The notes under the pieces: generated by a model
What the model was told of the DNA's origin: nothing
Databases searched by the model: none
Seen by the model: only the letters and a program-made list of their open reading frames with translations
Shown here: positions 26,763 to 36,243 of the stretch, piece after piece
Numbering within the stretch: position 1 is the first letter of the stretch
How the letters are laid out: each line of letters begins with the position of its first letter
Assembly: GCF_000237995.1 (NCBI RefSeq)
Contig: NC_016605.1
Location: 124,001-188,000 of the forward strand
From: Pediococcus claussenii ATCC BAA-344
GTDB taxonomy: Bacteria > Bacillota > Bacilli > Lactobacillales > Lactobacillaceae
Direction of reading: 5' to 3'
DNA length: 64,000 nt
Translations under genes and position numbers: made by a program

Positions 26763-27554
26763 CTAATCTAGAATATTTTCAAGTCCGACTACTAATTCAG
26801 ATAATTGAGTTACTTTTTTACATGCAAGTGCTACGCCGGACATGAATGATTTCCTATCAAAAGAGTCTTGGCGGATGGTTAACGCTTCACCCTCTCCACC
26901 AAATAAAACTTGTTCATGGGCAACGTATCCGGGCAATCGGACTGCATGTACAGGCACACCATCTACGATAAGACCACGAGCAAATTTGGCATTGGAATTC
27001 TCCATTGATTCTGTGGCTTTTTGTGAGCGAGCCTTGGAAATCTTTTTAGCGGTATTAATTGCTGTACCTGAGGGGGCGTCTTTTTTTCCTTGATGATGCA
27101 TTTCAATGATTTCTGCATCTGGGAAGTACCTGGCAGCCTGTTGAGCGAATTGCATTAAAAGGACAGCAGATAAACCAAAGTTAGGTGCAATCAGTCCACC
27201 AAGCGATTGCTCTTTAGCTAGCACGTGTAGTTTATCAACCTGTGAATCTTGTAGTCCGGTAGTCCCAACAACCGGATGATAGCCATGTTTAATTGCAAAT
27301 TTTACGTTTTCAAATACGGAACTTGGCACGCTGAAATCTATCCAAATATCAGCTTTAGGTAATTGAGTGGCCTCGTTAGCCACAATAATATTCTTTTCAA
27401 GTCCGAAGGTTGTTGGATCAGTGGAAGACAGATGGGGGGAATAGACACCGACTAATTCAAGATCAGGATTGTTTCGAACCATCTGGACTGTATACTGTCC
27501 CATTGCTCCCTTAAATCCCGAAACTACAACTGAGTATTTTATATTTTCTGACAT
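26763..27554 (-). CDS. dapB: 4-hydroxy-tetrahydrodipicolinate reductase
   Basis: A 263-aa reductase with N-terminal SGFKGAMGQYTVQMV for NAD(P)H binding and the family signature EMHHQGKKDAPSGTA carrying the catalytic His and Lys. It reduces the DapA product to tetrahydrodipicolinate in the cytoplasm. A good site, AGGAG, precedes the ATG, and 9 nt separate it from dapA. Confidence 0.95.
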   Translation of the reverse strand: MSENIKYSVVVSGFKGAMGQYTVQMVRNNPDLELVGVYSPHLSSTDPTTFGLEKNIIVANEATQLPKADIWIDFSVPSSVFENVKFAIKHGYHPVVGTTGLQDSQVDKLHVLAKEQSLGGLIAPNFGLSAVLLMQFAQQAARYFPDAEIIEMHHQGKKDAPSGTAINTAKKISKARSQKATESMENSNAKFARGLIVDGVPVHAVRLPGYVAHEQVLFGGEGEALTIRQDSFDRKSFMSGVALACKKVTQLSELVVGLENILD

Positions 27555-27563
27555 GATAATCTC

Positions 27564-28451
27564 CTATAATTCACTTAAATTTGAGACGTTTAGTGCCGTT
27601 GATAATTTTGCTTCCTCATCTGCATTTAAGGGAAGAATTGGAAGGCGTGTGCCACCTACTTTAAATCCAGTTGCATTTAAGACTGCCTTGACTGGAGAAG
27701 GTGAGGGATACATAAATAAAGCTGACATCTTTGGGATTAGTTCGCGTTGTATTTTGGCAGCAACATCATGATTACCAGCATAAAAATTAGTAAGCATTTC
27801 ACGCATTTTATTTCCGTAGATATGACTAGCGACCGAGATAGTTCCTGTTGCGCCAAGAGCTTGTGCACTAATAGTTTGGGCATCTTCTCCTGTATAAACC
27901 AAAAAATCGTCGGAAGTATTTTCAACTAGGTATGCAATGTCATTAAGATTTGTGCATTGTTTAATACCAATAATATTAGCATCCTTTGAAAGTTCAACAA
28001 CCGTTTCATTTTCCATTACCACGCCGGTTCGTCCGGGAATATTATAGATGAGGATTGGCAAGGATGAAGCAGCAGCTACAGCCTTAAAATGAGCAATCAT
28101 GCCTCGTTGGTTAGGCTTACTGTAATAGGGAACAACCACCAAAGCGGCATTAATCCCCTTTATTTTAGCTACTTCACTCGTGAATTTAATTGTCTCAGCT
28201 GTATTGTTTGAACCAGTTCCAGCAATAATGGGAACTCTGTCGTTGATAAATTCGCTGAATTTGGTGTACAGCGCTAATTTTTCATCATGGTTTAAAGTGG
28301 GAGTCTCTCCAGTTGTTCCTCCAATTAAAAAACCAGTGGAACCAGTATTTAGCAAGTGGTCCGATAAACGCTCTAAACTATTAAAATTAATTTTTCCTTG
28401 CTCATCAAATGGGGTTATGAGCGCCGTTATTAAGTCAGCGGTGTTAAACAT
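27564..28451 (-). CDS. dapA: 4-hydroxy-tetrahydrodipicolinate synthase
   Basis: A 295-aa TIM-barrel aldolase condensing pyruvate with aspartate semialdehyde. The Schiff-base lysine is in [12 protein letters not shown], the catalytic Tyr is in [10 protein letters not shown], and [10 protein letters not shown] is the pyruvate loop. It overlaps the deacetylase gene by 8 bp. It is the committed step of the DAP branch. A second DapA-family protein is encoded at 58339 but is outside any lysine context. Confidence 0.95.
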   Translation of the reverse strand: MFNTADLITALITPFDEQGKINFNSLERLSDHLLNTGSTGFLIGGTTGETPTLNHDEKLALYTKFSEFINDRVPIIAGTGSNNTAETIKFTSEVAKIKGINAALVVVPYYSKPNQRGMIAHFKAVAAASSLPILIYNIPGRTGVVMENETVVELSKDANIIGIKQCTNLNDIAYLVENTSDDFLVYTGEDAQTISAQALGATGTISVASHIYGNKMREMLTNFYAGNHDVAAKIQRELIPKMSALFMYPSPSPVKAVLNATGFKVGGTRLPILPLNADEEAKLSTALNVSNLSEL

Positions 28452-29595
28452 TTTGAGTCATCCTTTCATTTAAAAATCCTGTAATTGCTTGAATACCTGT
28501 CCAAATGGCACTTTCGTTTGGATCAAATAAATCTGAATGGAGTGGGGCAAGAGAATCTACCCCCAACCAAAACATAGTGCCGGGGATCTTGCTTAGTAAG
28601 TACCCAAAGTCTTCACCAGTCATTGCGGGTTCTGTTTTAATAAATTGAACATTATTCGCATTCTGCATGTAACTAATGAAATTAGTTGTTAGTGTTGGAT
28701 CGTTTTCAACTGGAAGATAACCACCCTGGTTTAGTTCGACATTAACGTCACAATCAAAAGAGAGCGATATTCCAATACATACTTCGCGAACTCTTTTTTG
28801 GATATGAAGAATCATCTTTTGGGTAAGACCACGAATAGTTCCTTCTATTCGAGCGGTTCCAGCAATAACGTTTCGGATGGTTCCGGCGGTTATTTTTCCT
28901 AGCGTGAGAACTCCACCTTCAATAGGGTCAACGTTACGTGAAACGATTGTTTGAAGTTGTGTAATTAGGTACGCCGCAGCGACGACCATGTCATTGGAGT
29001 TTTGTGGATATGCAGCGTGCCCACTTTTGCCGGTTAGAGTGATATTAACTTCAGTTGTTCCTGCGAATAGTGTTCCATTTCGACAACCAATTGCTCCAGA
29101 GGGAAGGTCAGGATTATCATGGAGACCGTAGAATTCATCAACATTCCATTCACCATTAAAAATTCCTAATTCATATGCAAATTTCCCACCATTGTCACTC
29201 TCTTCAGCTGGTTGGAAAAAGAATATTAAGTTATCAATTGGTTGATGATTTGCAAAATAGTCGAGAAGCCCCAAGGCAACGGTCATATGTAAATCATGTC
29301 CACAAGCATGCATCACACCTTCATGCTTTGAACGAAAGTCAGTATCGGTCTGTTCGGAAACTGGAAGGGCATCAATGTCTGCACGGTAGCCAATGTTACG
29401 TTTGGGATGACTTCCACCTATTTTCACCAAAAGTGCCGTTGGCAATTCACCAATTTCACGGATCGTTAAAAATTGTTGAGGCATTTTTTTGATTTTCTTT
29501 TCGAGTAGACGATGTGTTTCAAATTCATGAAGAGCTAATTCTGGAATTTGGTGGAATTCACGACGGATACTAATTAAATCTGATTCGTTTAACAT
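28444..29595 (-). CDS. dapL: N-acetyldiaminopimelate deacetylase (M20 family)
   Basis: A 383-aa M20-type metallo-amidohydrolase. [12 protein letters not shown] is the conserved metal-binding segment with the Cys typical of the HipO/YkuR branch, and [14 protein letters not shown] is the following conserved loop. It removes acetyl from N-acetyl-LL-DAP to release LL-DAP. Its place directly after dapH, with patA downstream, defines the acetylase variant of the pathway. The symbol follows B. subtilis usage (ykuR/dapL); other nomenclatures use dapL for a different enzyme. Confidence 0.9.
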   Translation of the reverse strand: MLNESDLISIRREFHQIPELALHEFETHRLLEKKIKKMPQQFLTIREIGELPTALLVKIGGSHPKRNIGYRADIDALPVSEQTDTDFRSKHEGVMHACGHDLHMTVALGLLDYFANHQPIDNLIFFFQPAEESDNGGKFAYELGIFNGEWNVDEFYGLHDNPDLPSGAIGCRNGTLFAGTTEVNITLTGKSGHAAYPQNSNDMVVAAAYLITQLQTIVSRNVDPIEGGVLTLGKITAGTIRNVIAGTARIEGTIRGLTQKMILHIQKRVREVCIGISLSFDCDVNVELNQGGYLPVENDPTLTTNFISYMQNANNVQFIKTEPAMTGEDFGYLLSKIPGTMFWLGVDSLAPLHSDLFDPNESAIWTGIQAITGFLNERMTQNV

Positions 29596-29609
29596 GATTA
29601 CTCCTTATG

Positions 29610-30317
29610 TTATAAGTTACGTAGTCCTTCTTCTAAAGCAGTTTTTTGGGATGTTTGTTCATCAACCATTTTAACCACACGAGCGGGCACTCCGGCAACA
29701 ACTGAATGTGCAGGAACATCTTTAGTGACGATTGATCCAGCGGCAACGACGGCTCCTTCACCAACGTGAACCCCTTCAATAACTACAGCATTAGCACCAA
29801 CTAAAACATTATCATCAATTTGTACTGGTGTAGCTGAAGCAGGCTCAACCACACCAGCTAGTACTGCGCCTGCACCAATGTGGCAATTTTTACCGACAAG
29901 TGCGCGTCCACCAAGAACAACTCCCATGTCAATCATGGTGTTGTCCCCAATCTCAGCACCAATGTTAATGATTGCTCCCATCATAATGACGGCGTTATCG
30001 CCAATTAAGACTTGGTTGCGAATGATTGCTCCGGGTTCGATGCGAGCGTTTATTTCCTTTAAATCAAGCAGGGGTACAGCTGAATTGCGGGCAGTATTTT
30101 CTATGTGATAGTGTTCAATTAATGGGTTTTTTAGGAATGCTTTCACGTCATTCCAATCACCAAATATTACACCAGAATGTTGTTCAATGAATGCCTCAAT
30201 TGAAGATGGTATCTCTAATTGGTATAGCTTTGATCCGGACAAAAATGCTTTGACTGGAGTTTGCTTTTTAGAAGTTGCAATTTGATTGATAATTGATTCT
30301 GCATCGAGTTGGCTCAT
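29610..30317 (-). CDS. dapH: Tetrahydrodipicolinate N-acetyltransferase
   Basis: A 235-aa left-handed beta-helix enzyme. The hexapeptide repeats run from about residue 90 ([20 protein letters not shown] ...) to 215, and the N-terminal 85 residues form the substrate domain. It acetylates tetrahydrodipicolinate, opening the ring. Length and the [16 protein letters not shown] linker match the DapH/DapD acetyl branch of Firmicutes, in contrast to the longer succinyl enzymes. AAAGGAG precedes the ATG, and it follows lysA by 26 nt. Confidence 0.93.
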   Translation of the reverse strand: MSQLDAESIINQIATSKKQTPVKAFLSGSKLYQLEIPSSIEAFIEQHSGVIFGDWNDVKAFLKNPLIEHYHIENTARNSAVPLLDLKEINARIEPGAIIRNQVLIGDNAVIMMGAIINIGAEIGDNTMIDMGVVLGGRALVGKNCHIGAGAVLAGVVEPASATPVQIDDNVLVGANAVVIEGVHVGEGAVVAAGSIVTKDVPAHSVVAGVPARVVKMVDEQTSQKTALEEGLRNL

Positions 30318-30343
30318 GAATATTCTCCTTTTTAACTGTAAAT

Positions 30344-31636
30344 TTAATAATCCAAATCATTTTGAATTAAATCTCCGTAAGTTTCACGTTTAACCACTAG
30401 TTTAGAGTTTCCTTTTTCTGTAAAGACTACGGCTGGCCGCGGATTACGATTATAGTTGCTAGCCATTGAGTAACCATAAGCTCCTGTTGCAAGCATGACA
30501 ACTACATCGCCTGAATGCGTTTGGGGTAAAGACAAATCATTAATAAGAATATCTCCTGACTCGCAGTATTTACCTGCCAAATGGACATGCTCTACGGGCT
30601 CCAGAGTAGGCGCTTTTGCTAATACTGCAGTGTAGTCTGCTTGATAAAGAGCAGGCCTAATGTTATCACCCATACCCCCATCAACAGCAAGATAAGAAGT
30701 TAAACCCGGGACGTCCTTGCGTGATCCAATTGAGTATAAACTATAGCCAGCTGGTCCTACAATTGCCCTACCAGGTTCAATCCAAACTTCAGGTAATGGG
30801 AGCTGTAAGTTATCTGTTTCGGTTTTAACAGTTTCTAGAATTGTTGCCAACATATCTTCAGGTTTTTGTGGATTATCTTCATTGGTATACCTAATTCCAA
30901 ATCCACCTCCAATGTTTAAAATTGAAGCTTTAAATCCTAAATTGATTTGCCATTTTTTTAAAATGCTTAGCAACTTTTTAGTTTCAAAAATAAAACCGTT
31001 AACATCAAAGATTTGAGAACCAATGTGGGCATGGATACCACGCACGTTCATTCTGTCATTCCGAGTAGCGAGTTGGAGTGCTTTTTCAGCCTGACCGGAT
31101 TCAAGATCGAAGCCAAATTTACTATCAGTTTGTCCAGTCTGAATATATTCATGTGTATGTGCTGAAATCCCAGGTGTAACTCGTAATAAAATATTAACAC
31201 TAGCATTCTGTTCAGTTAGTACCTGATCCAATAGTTCAAGCTCGTGAAAGTTATCTACAACGATGGTGCCAACGCCGTATTTAATCGCTAAATTCAATTC
31301 ATCAAGTGATTTATTATTGCCATGAAAGCTCAAATTAGCGGCAGGAAAATTTGCTGCAATAGCAGTCATTAGTTCACCAGCGGAGACGATATCAGCGTGA
31401 GCTCCAAGGGTTGCAATGACTTGGTAGATTGCTTTAACACTAAAAGCTTTTGAGGCGTAACTAACAACGCCTTTCACGTTTGCATCGGTAAAAGTTTGTT
31501 GGAATTTTTGAATTTGTTTTTTGACGTAAGAAATATCATAGGCAACTAGCGGAGTGCCAAAGTCTCGTGCTAAATTAATGCTATCGACACCGCCAATTGT
31601 TAGGTGTCCCATTTCATTTACGGGTAGGTTAGACAT
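30344..31636 (-). CDS. lysA: Diaminopimelate decarboxylase
   Basis: The start is ATG 31636, behind GAGAG; a TTG at 31651 would extend the frame by five codons. The 430-aa fold-type III PLP enzyme has the PLP lysine in [23 protein letters not shown] in the barrel, and [12 protein letters not shown] with the catalytic Cys-Glu. It converts meso-DAP to lysine, the last step. It is the first gene of the leftward operon. DAP is also a wall precursor, although many lactobacilli use it directly or use lysine. Confidence 0.94.
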   Translation of the reverse strand: MSNLPVNEMGHLTIGGVDSINLARDFGTPLVAYDISYVKKQIQKFQQTFTDANVKGVVSYASKAFSVKAIYQVIATLGAHADIVSAGELMTAIAANFPAANLSFHGNNKSLDELNLAIKYGVGTIVVDNFHELELLDQVLTEQNASVNILLRVTPGISAHTHEYIQTGQTDSKFGFDLESGQAEKALQLATRNDRMNVRGIHAHIGSQIFDVNGFIFETKKLLSILKKWQINLGFKASILNIGGGFGIRYTNEDNPQKPEDMLATILETVKTETDNLQLPLPEVWIEPGRAIVGPAGYSLYSIGSRKDVPGLTSYLAVDGGMGDNIRPALYQADYTAVLAKAPTLEPVEHVHLAGKYCESGDILINDLSLPQTHSGDVVVMLATGAYGYSMASNYNRNPRPAVVFTEKGNSKLVVKRETYGDLIQNDLDY

Positions 31637-31769
31637 GGTATCAACTCTCAATCTAATTAAATTGTCATAAACTTATACTACGTAGAAAGATTCGTCAAGG
31701 AGCTAAGACTTAAAAATTGAACGAGTTTCAGGCGCTATAATAGAACAAAATAAATTTAAAAAAAGTTTT

Positions 31770-31797
31770 TTGCATTGAAGAAAAAGATGTGTATAAT
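31770..31797 (+). promoter_or_regulatory. Promoter of the L-box/aspartokinase transcript
   Basis: TTGCAT (31770-31775) and TATAAT (31792-31797) are separated by 16 nt, just upstream of the riboswitch. Transcription should begin near 31804. Confidence 0.6.
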
Positions 31798-31807
31798 TAT
31801 CTATAAA

Positions 31808-31992
31808 TTAAAAAAGAGGTTGCGGAGATTAAAAGTAACTTAGACGAGAACGACGTATTTGATGACTCTAAGCGAAAGGATGATTCGCCGAAATGCTAGT
31901 GTAACGTCAATCATTAGTGTTGGGACTTGGAATAACATTTCAAGAACTGTCGCGATTTATTTTGCGGAGCGCTTTTCAATAACTGAATGAAT
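31808..31992 (+). ncRNA. Lysine riboswitch (L-box)
   Basis: The five-helix L-box aptamer is recognised from the core pieces AAGAGGTTGCGG, AAGTAACTT, AAAGGATGATTCGCCGAAAT and GTTGGGACTTGG in the right order and spacing relative to the B. subtilis lysC leader. A terminator follows before the aspartokinase gene. When lysine binds, termination should shut off aspartokinase and dapF. Boundaries are approximate because pairing was done by eye. Confidence 0.85.
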
Positions 31993-32017
31993 AATGCCTT
32001 TTTTGGCATTCTTTGGG

Positions 32018-32057
32018 CGCTTATTGTTACCTCACTGGTGATAATGGGCGTTTTTTT
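32018..32057 (+). terminator. Riboswitch expression-platform terminator
   Basis: CGCTTATTGTTACC pairs with GGTGATAATGGGCG over 14 positions (several G-U) around TCACT and is followed by T7. It lies 45 nt before the aspartokinase start. An AATGCC/GGCATT hairpin at 31993-32010 precedes it and may belong to the alternative fold. Confidence 0.85.
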
Positions 32058-32101
32058 ATTGGTTTGATGGGAAAGCTGGCCTCATGAAGGAGTCTAGCGG
32101 T

Positions 32102-33484
32102 ATGAAAGTTGTAAAGTTTGGTGGAAGTTCGTTAGCAGATGCGGAACACTATCAGGAGGTTATTGCTATTTTAAATGCTGATCATGAACGACGTATTGTT
32201 GTGGTGTCAGCTCCTGGTAAGCGTTCTGAAAAAGATACTAAAGTAACCGATTTGTTGATTAAATATGCAACAGGAACATTTATGGAGGCAAGAAAAGCCC
32301 TAAATAGTGTGATCGAACGATATCGAGCTATCGCTAATGATTTTGAGGTAGATGAAGAAGCTTTTCGGCCTATTAAACAATATTTAGTTGATTTGCCAGA
32401 TTTTGAATATTCTTCACCGGAAGCCCAATTAGCTCGTTTTAAGGCTGCGGGAGAACGTCTGAATGCAGAACTACTAGCTGTAGTGCTTAGCAAGGTTGGG
32501 TTAACATCTAGGTTCATTGATCCAAGTGAGTTAGGAATTATTGTTGATGGTGATTACAATAATGCAGTGGTTAATAGGGGAACCTACCAAAATATTGCTA
32601 AGAAACGCGATCAGTTGCTAGAAACAAGGGATTTGTTAGTTGTTCCTGGATTCTATGGCTACAACAAGAATAATGAAGTAGCAACTTTTTCAAGGGGTGG
32701 TTCAGACATTACCGGTGCAATTTTAGCTAATGGATTTGCAGCAGAGTATTACGAGAATTTTACTGATGTAGATTCAATATATTCCGCGAATCCTAAGGTA
32801 ATTAAAAATCCTCATCCAATTGATGAAATGACTTATCGTGAAATGCGGGAACTTTCGTACGCAGGCTTCTCAGTATTTCATGATGAAGCAATCATTCCGG
32901 CAATTGAGGGCCGTGTGCCCATCGTTGTGAAGAATACTAATCATCCAGAAGCGGTTGGAACGAGTATTGTTCCAGAGGATGAATTTAATGCTAAGGGCCC
33001 TGTGACAGGAGTTGCGAGTTCCAAGCGATTCGCAGCACTATATTTACATCGATATTTATTAAACCGTGAAGTTGGATTTACGCTAAAATTGCTTCAAATA
33101 CTATATAAATACAATATTAGTTATGAACATATGCCTTCAGGAATTGATGATCTAACGGTGATATTTGATCGAAACCAAATTGATTATACAATTTTGCCAA
33201 GTTTATTAACTGATATTCATGATGAATTACAGACGGATCAACTTGAATGGATTGATGACTACGCAATTATTATGGTGGTCGGAGAAGGGATGCGGAATAA
33301 GGTTGGAACGGTTGACCGTATTGTTTCCGCACTTGCACAAAATAAAATTGGGGTTCAAATGATTAATCAGGGAGCATCCCGAATTTCAATAATGCTAGGC
33401 GTACGTCAATCACAGGTTGATGACGCAGTTCAATATATATATGAAGAATTCTTTAAAAAAGACGGGGTAGAAAGCAATGACTAA
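32102..33484 (+). CDS. lysC: Aspartate kinase
   Basis: The start at 32102 follows AAGGAG by 10 nt; an upstream in-frame ATG at 32084 is before that site. The 460-aa enzyme has the N-terminal kinase motif KVVKFGGSSLADAEHY, FSRGGSDITGA, the FTDVDSIYSANPK substrate loop, and C-terminal ACT domains (about 310-455). It phosphorylates aspartate in the first step of the pathway. It is under lysine riboswitch control and overlaps dapF by 8 bp. The symbol is by function; monofunctional aspartokinases have several names. Confidence 0.93.
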   Translation: MKVVKFGGSSLADAEHYQEVIAILNADHERRIVVVSAPGKRSEKDTKVTDLLIKYATGTFMEARKALNSVIERYRAIANDFEVDEEAFRPIKQYLVDLPDFEYSSPEAQLARFKAAGERLNAELLAVVLSKVGLTSRFIDPSELGIIVDGDYNNAVVNRGTYQNIAKKRDQLLETRDLLVVPGFYGYNKNNEVATFSRGGSDITGAILANGFAAEYYENFTDVDSIYSANPKVIKNPHPIDEMTYREMRELSYAGFSVFHDEAIIPAIEGRVPIVVKNTNHPEAVGTSIVPEDEFNAKGPVTGVASSKRFAALYLHRYLLNREVGFTLKLLQILYKYNISYEHMPSGIDDLTVIFDRNQIDYTILPSLLTDIHDELQTDQLEWIDDYAIIMVVGEGMRNKVGTVDRIVSALAQNKIGVQMINQGASRISIMLGVRQSQVDDAVQYIYEEFFKKDGVESND

Positions 33485-34466
33485 ATTACTTCGAGTACAC
33501 GGATCTGAAAATAGTTTTTTTCTATTAGATCAAACAAACTTACAGCAAAAAATGACACAAAATGAATTAATTGAGTTAACTAAGGACATTACTCATGGCA
33601 CAAATGAACTACTCGGCGGAACAGATGGGGTATTAGTCGTTGATGACAGTACACATAGTGGAGTCTTAGGTAGTATGGAAGTAATTAACAGTGATGGAAG
33701 TATTGCTAGTATGTGTGGAAATGGGCTACGAACAGTAACACGTTATCTTGGAGAGAAATACGCACAAGATGAGTTTGTTATAGAAACACAACAATCTGAC
33801 TTGCAAGTAGGTCGAGCCACTGATTTTGCACCTGACGTTCAAGGATTTCATGTTGAAATTTCGCCCGTTAATTTCGAATTATCCAGTTTGCCAATGAATT
33901 TAGAAGGAAAATCTGAATTATTTAATGAAGTGATAGAGGGACTGTCCAACACCCTAAAGTTTTCGGCAGTTTCAGTACCTAATCCCCATCTGATAAGTAT
34001 TGAACATGATGAAAATAATTTTTCGAGAGAACTGTTAGGTCAAATTGGAGAATGTTTAAATGGTGATAACCCTTGGTTTAAAGATGGTGTTAATGTTAGT
34101 TTTGGGACTGTCTGGGGGCCACATGAAATATTTGTACAAACTTTTGAACGGGGTGTAGGGTTTACTAATGCTTGTGGTACAGGCATGTCGGCAGCTAGTT
34201 TGGTCTGGACAATGATGCAGGACGGGATGACGAATTTTGGTGAATTAAACACGGTTTATAATCCTGGTGGGATGGTACAAACACGAATTAATAGGCAGGG
34301 CGATGGATACACGATTGATTTAATCGGTAATGCAACTTTTACACACGAAATTGAAATTAGTGAGTTGGATTTAAGACAACACTCCTTTAATAGAAGTAAA
34401 ATTTTTGAAACTGGTGAAGAAGACACATATAAGCAGTTTGTAGATGAACTATATATAAGACGTTAG
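33477..34466 (+). CDS. dapF: Diaminopimelate epimerase
   Basis: A 329-aa epimerase interconverting LL- and meso-DAP. The two catalytic cysteines sit in ASMCGNGLRT and TNACGTGMSAAS, which mark the two mirror-image halves. It is translationally coupled to aspartokinase by an 8-bp overlap and shares its riboswitch, so the lysine operon is split between two divergent transcripts. It is somewhat longer than the usual 275 aa, with extra sequence in the N-terminal half. Confidence 0.93.
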   Translation: MTKLLRVHGSENSFFLLDQTNLQQKMTQNELIELTKDITHGTNELLGGTDGVLVVDDSTHSGVLGSMEVINSDGSIASMCGNGLRTVTRYLGEKYAQDEFVIETQQSDLQVGRATDFAPDVQGFHVEISPVNFELSSLPMNLEGKSELFNEVIEGLSNTLKFSAVSVPNPHLISIEHDENNFSRELLGQIGECLNGDNPWFKDGVNVSFGTVWGPHEIFVQTFERGVGFTNACGTGMSAASLVWTMMQDGMTNFGELNTVYNPGGMVQTRINRQGDGYTIDLIGNATFTHEIEISELDLRQHSFNRSKIFETGEEDTYKQFVDELYIRR

Positions 34467-34535
34467 TGAATTTTTGCAATGTGATGTGCTTTGGAACCTA
34501 TATTAGTTTTTTTGAAAATCAGAGCGACTTGAAAA

Positions 34536-34583
34536 CATTTATTATGAAGCAGTTAAGAGACTGCAAAATAATAAATGCTTTTT
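34536..34583 (+). terminator. Terminator after dapF
   Basis: CATTTATTAT and ATAATAAATG form perfect 10-bp arms enclosing GCAGT/ACTGC; the run CTTTTT follows. Confidence 0.85.
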
Positions 34584-34730
34584 AATTTGAAAGAAATTTA
34601 TGATAACTAAGCACATGTTAATTGTTTAAAGTTTAAAAATCAAAAAGTAGATAGTGAAAACAAAATCATTAGGAATAAATAACGATATCTTGATGATTTG
34701 ATTCTTAGTCCACTAACTTAGGAGCTATTC

Positions 34731-34841
34731 ATGAAACGTGATTTAGAGGCTTTTTTAGTGTTATCAATTCTTTTATGGCGCTTTGTTTTGAAAAAGTATC
34801 ACACACTTACTTTAGATATACCAATTTTGATACTTTATTAG
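34731..34841 (+). CDS. 36-aa membrane microprotein
   Basis: TTAGGAGCTATTC precedes an ATG opening MKRDLEAFLVLSILLWRFVL and ending 16 codons later. It is a single hydrophobic segment with a basic flank. The coding sequence contains a 9-bp inverted repeat, AAAGTATCA (34793) and TGATACTTT (34828), so the region may also be regulatory. It is the first of three microproteins preceding or flanking a GT2 gene; a role as a synthase accessory subunit is a guess. Confidence 0.5.
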   Translation: MKRDLEAFLVLSILLWRFVLKKYHTLTLDIPILILY

Positions 34842-34893
34842 CTGAAGGACGCGTTACCATATAAGTCCATGGATTAGTAAGGAGGAAGAAACC

Positions 34894-34983
34894 GTGAAAA
34901 ATGCATTAAAAAACAAATGGTTTCAGTTATCGATTGCCTTGTGGATTATCTTGTTTATTAAGATGTGGATTGACAGTGTTTAA
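34894..34983 (+). CDS. 29-aa membrane microprotein
   Basis: AAGGAGGAAGAAACC gives an excellent ribosome binding site before GTG 34894. The peptide (VKNALKNKWFQLSIALWIIL, then FIKMWIDSV) is a basic head and one membrane span. It ends 23 nt before the GT2 start. The strong site argues that it is translated. No family is known to me. Confidence 0.6.
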   Translation: MKNALKNKWFQLSIALWIILFIKMWIDSV

Positions 34984-35006
34984 GCAGTTAATTATGGGAG
35001 GAAGAG

Positions 35007-36047
35007 ATGGAATTATTTATTACGGCAGTAATACCTGCTCACAATGAATCAGTAGGTATTTCCAAAGCAATAAAGTCGTTAAAAAAACAGGTTAATCAGG
35101 TTTTAGTGGCCTGTGATAATTGTACTGATGATACTTTTGAACAAGCAATCAAGGCAGGAGCTACTGCTTTTAAAACTGAGGACAATCAAAATAGGAAAGC
35201 TGGCGCACTAAATCAAGCACTTGAGCACTATATAAATTGGGACAAAGTTAATGAATGTGATTTTTATTTGTTCATTTGTGATGCCGATACAATTATCGTG
35301 GATGATTGGGTAGACAGAGCCAAAAAAGAAATTTACTTAGGATCCAGAGATGGATATGATGCGGTTGGATCGGTATTTTATGGTAATGCTAATAGAAAAA
35401 GTATGGTTGAATTTTGTCAACAAGTCGAATGGTATCGTTACACTAATCAAATTGAACGAACTAAGAAGGTGTTTGTACTGACAGGAACCGCTTCGCTTAT
35501 TAGCGCAAAAATGTTGCTTAAAGTTAAGAAAAGCAGGGGACATTTTTATGATGAAAACTCGATAACGGAAGATTTTACACTGACGGTTGAATTAAAAGAA
35601 GAAGGAGCAAGATTGATTTCACCTGTTTCGTGTAAATGTACAACGGAAATTATGCCAAGTTGGAAGATGTTGTTTCTACAGAGGCGACGATGGTATTTAG
35701 GTGCACTGCATGAGGTGTTAAATCATAGGTGGTCCAAGAGCTTGTTACCTTACGTTTTTCAGCAGATGATGCTTATACTTTCTGTTTTTTCGTTTTTTGG
35801 ATCTATTATCTTTTCCGCATTTTTAATGATTGAAAACAAATTTATATTTAATTGGTTCTGGATACTTATCGGAATTCTATTTGTTTTTGAAAGGGTAATC
35901 ACAGTTGCTAACCAAGATAAAGAAACAAAACTTTTTGCCGCGTTACTGTTTCCAGAACTAATTTATAGTGCCTTTTTGCAGTTAGCGTTTATTGGGGCAC
36001 TAATACAATATTTAACAGGTTCAAAAGGAACATGGGATCACGTATAA
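35007..36047 (+). CDS. Family 2 glycosyltransferase, processive type
   Basis: A 346-aa GT2 with TAVIPAHNES at the N-terminus, DNCTDD, the DxD motif in FICDADT, ITEDFTL for the catalytic ED, and LQRRRWYLG (Q(R/Q)xRW), followed by about three C-terminal helices. This resembles poly-GlcNAc or hyaluronan-like synthases but lacks N-terminal helices. The microproteins around it could supply missing membrane spans (inference). GGGAGG precedes the ATG. It belongs to a five-gene island with a tethered surface protein and an Mga-type regulator. Confidence 0.88.
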   Translation: MELFITAVIPAHNESVGISKAIKSLKKQVNQVLVACDNCTDDTFEQAIKAGATAFKTEDNQNRKAGALNQALEHYINWDKVNECDFYLFICDADTIIVDDWVDRAKKEIYLGSRDGYDAVGSVFYGNANRKSMVEFCQQVEWYRYTNQIERTKKVFVLTGTASLISAKMLLKVKKSRGHFYDENSITEDFTLTVELKEEGARLISPVSCKCTTEIMPSWKMLFLQRRRWYLGALHEVLNHRWSKSLLPYVFQQMMLILSVFSFFGSIIFSAFLMIENKFIFNWFWILIGILFVFERVITVANQDKETKLFAALLFPELIYSAFLQLAFIGALIQYLTGSKGTWDHV

Positions 36048-36063
36048 GAAGGAGGAAAGTAAA

Positions 36064-36240
36064 ATGTATTTACAAATTCATAAATCAAGTGTGCTGGGAG
36101 GTGTTGGTGCATTAAGCATTGGTTGGTATGGACTTTATCATTTTTTACAAATAACAACATTATCCTTTGCATTTTTAGCGTTTTGTACGATAGTGCGTTG
36201 TTTTTATATTAAAAATCACAAAAATAAACATTGGAGTTAA
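36064..36240 (+). CDS. 58-aa two-helix membrane protein
   Basis: AAGGAGGAAAGTAAA leads to ATG 36064. The product MYLQIHKSSVLGGVGALSIG continues into two hydrophobic segments and ends in a basic tail (KNHKNKHWS). It sits 16 nt after the GT2 stop and its stop adjoins the next gene. It is too short for common family assignment; accessory subunit of the synthase is a plausible but untested role. Confidence 0.65.
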   Translation: MYLQIHKSSVLGGVGALSIGWYGLYHFLQITTLSFAFLAFCTIVRCFYIKNHKNKHWS

Positions 36241-36243
36241 TTG

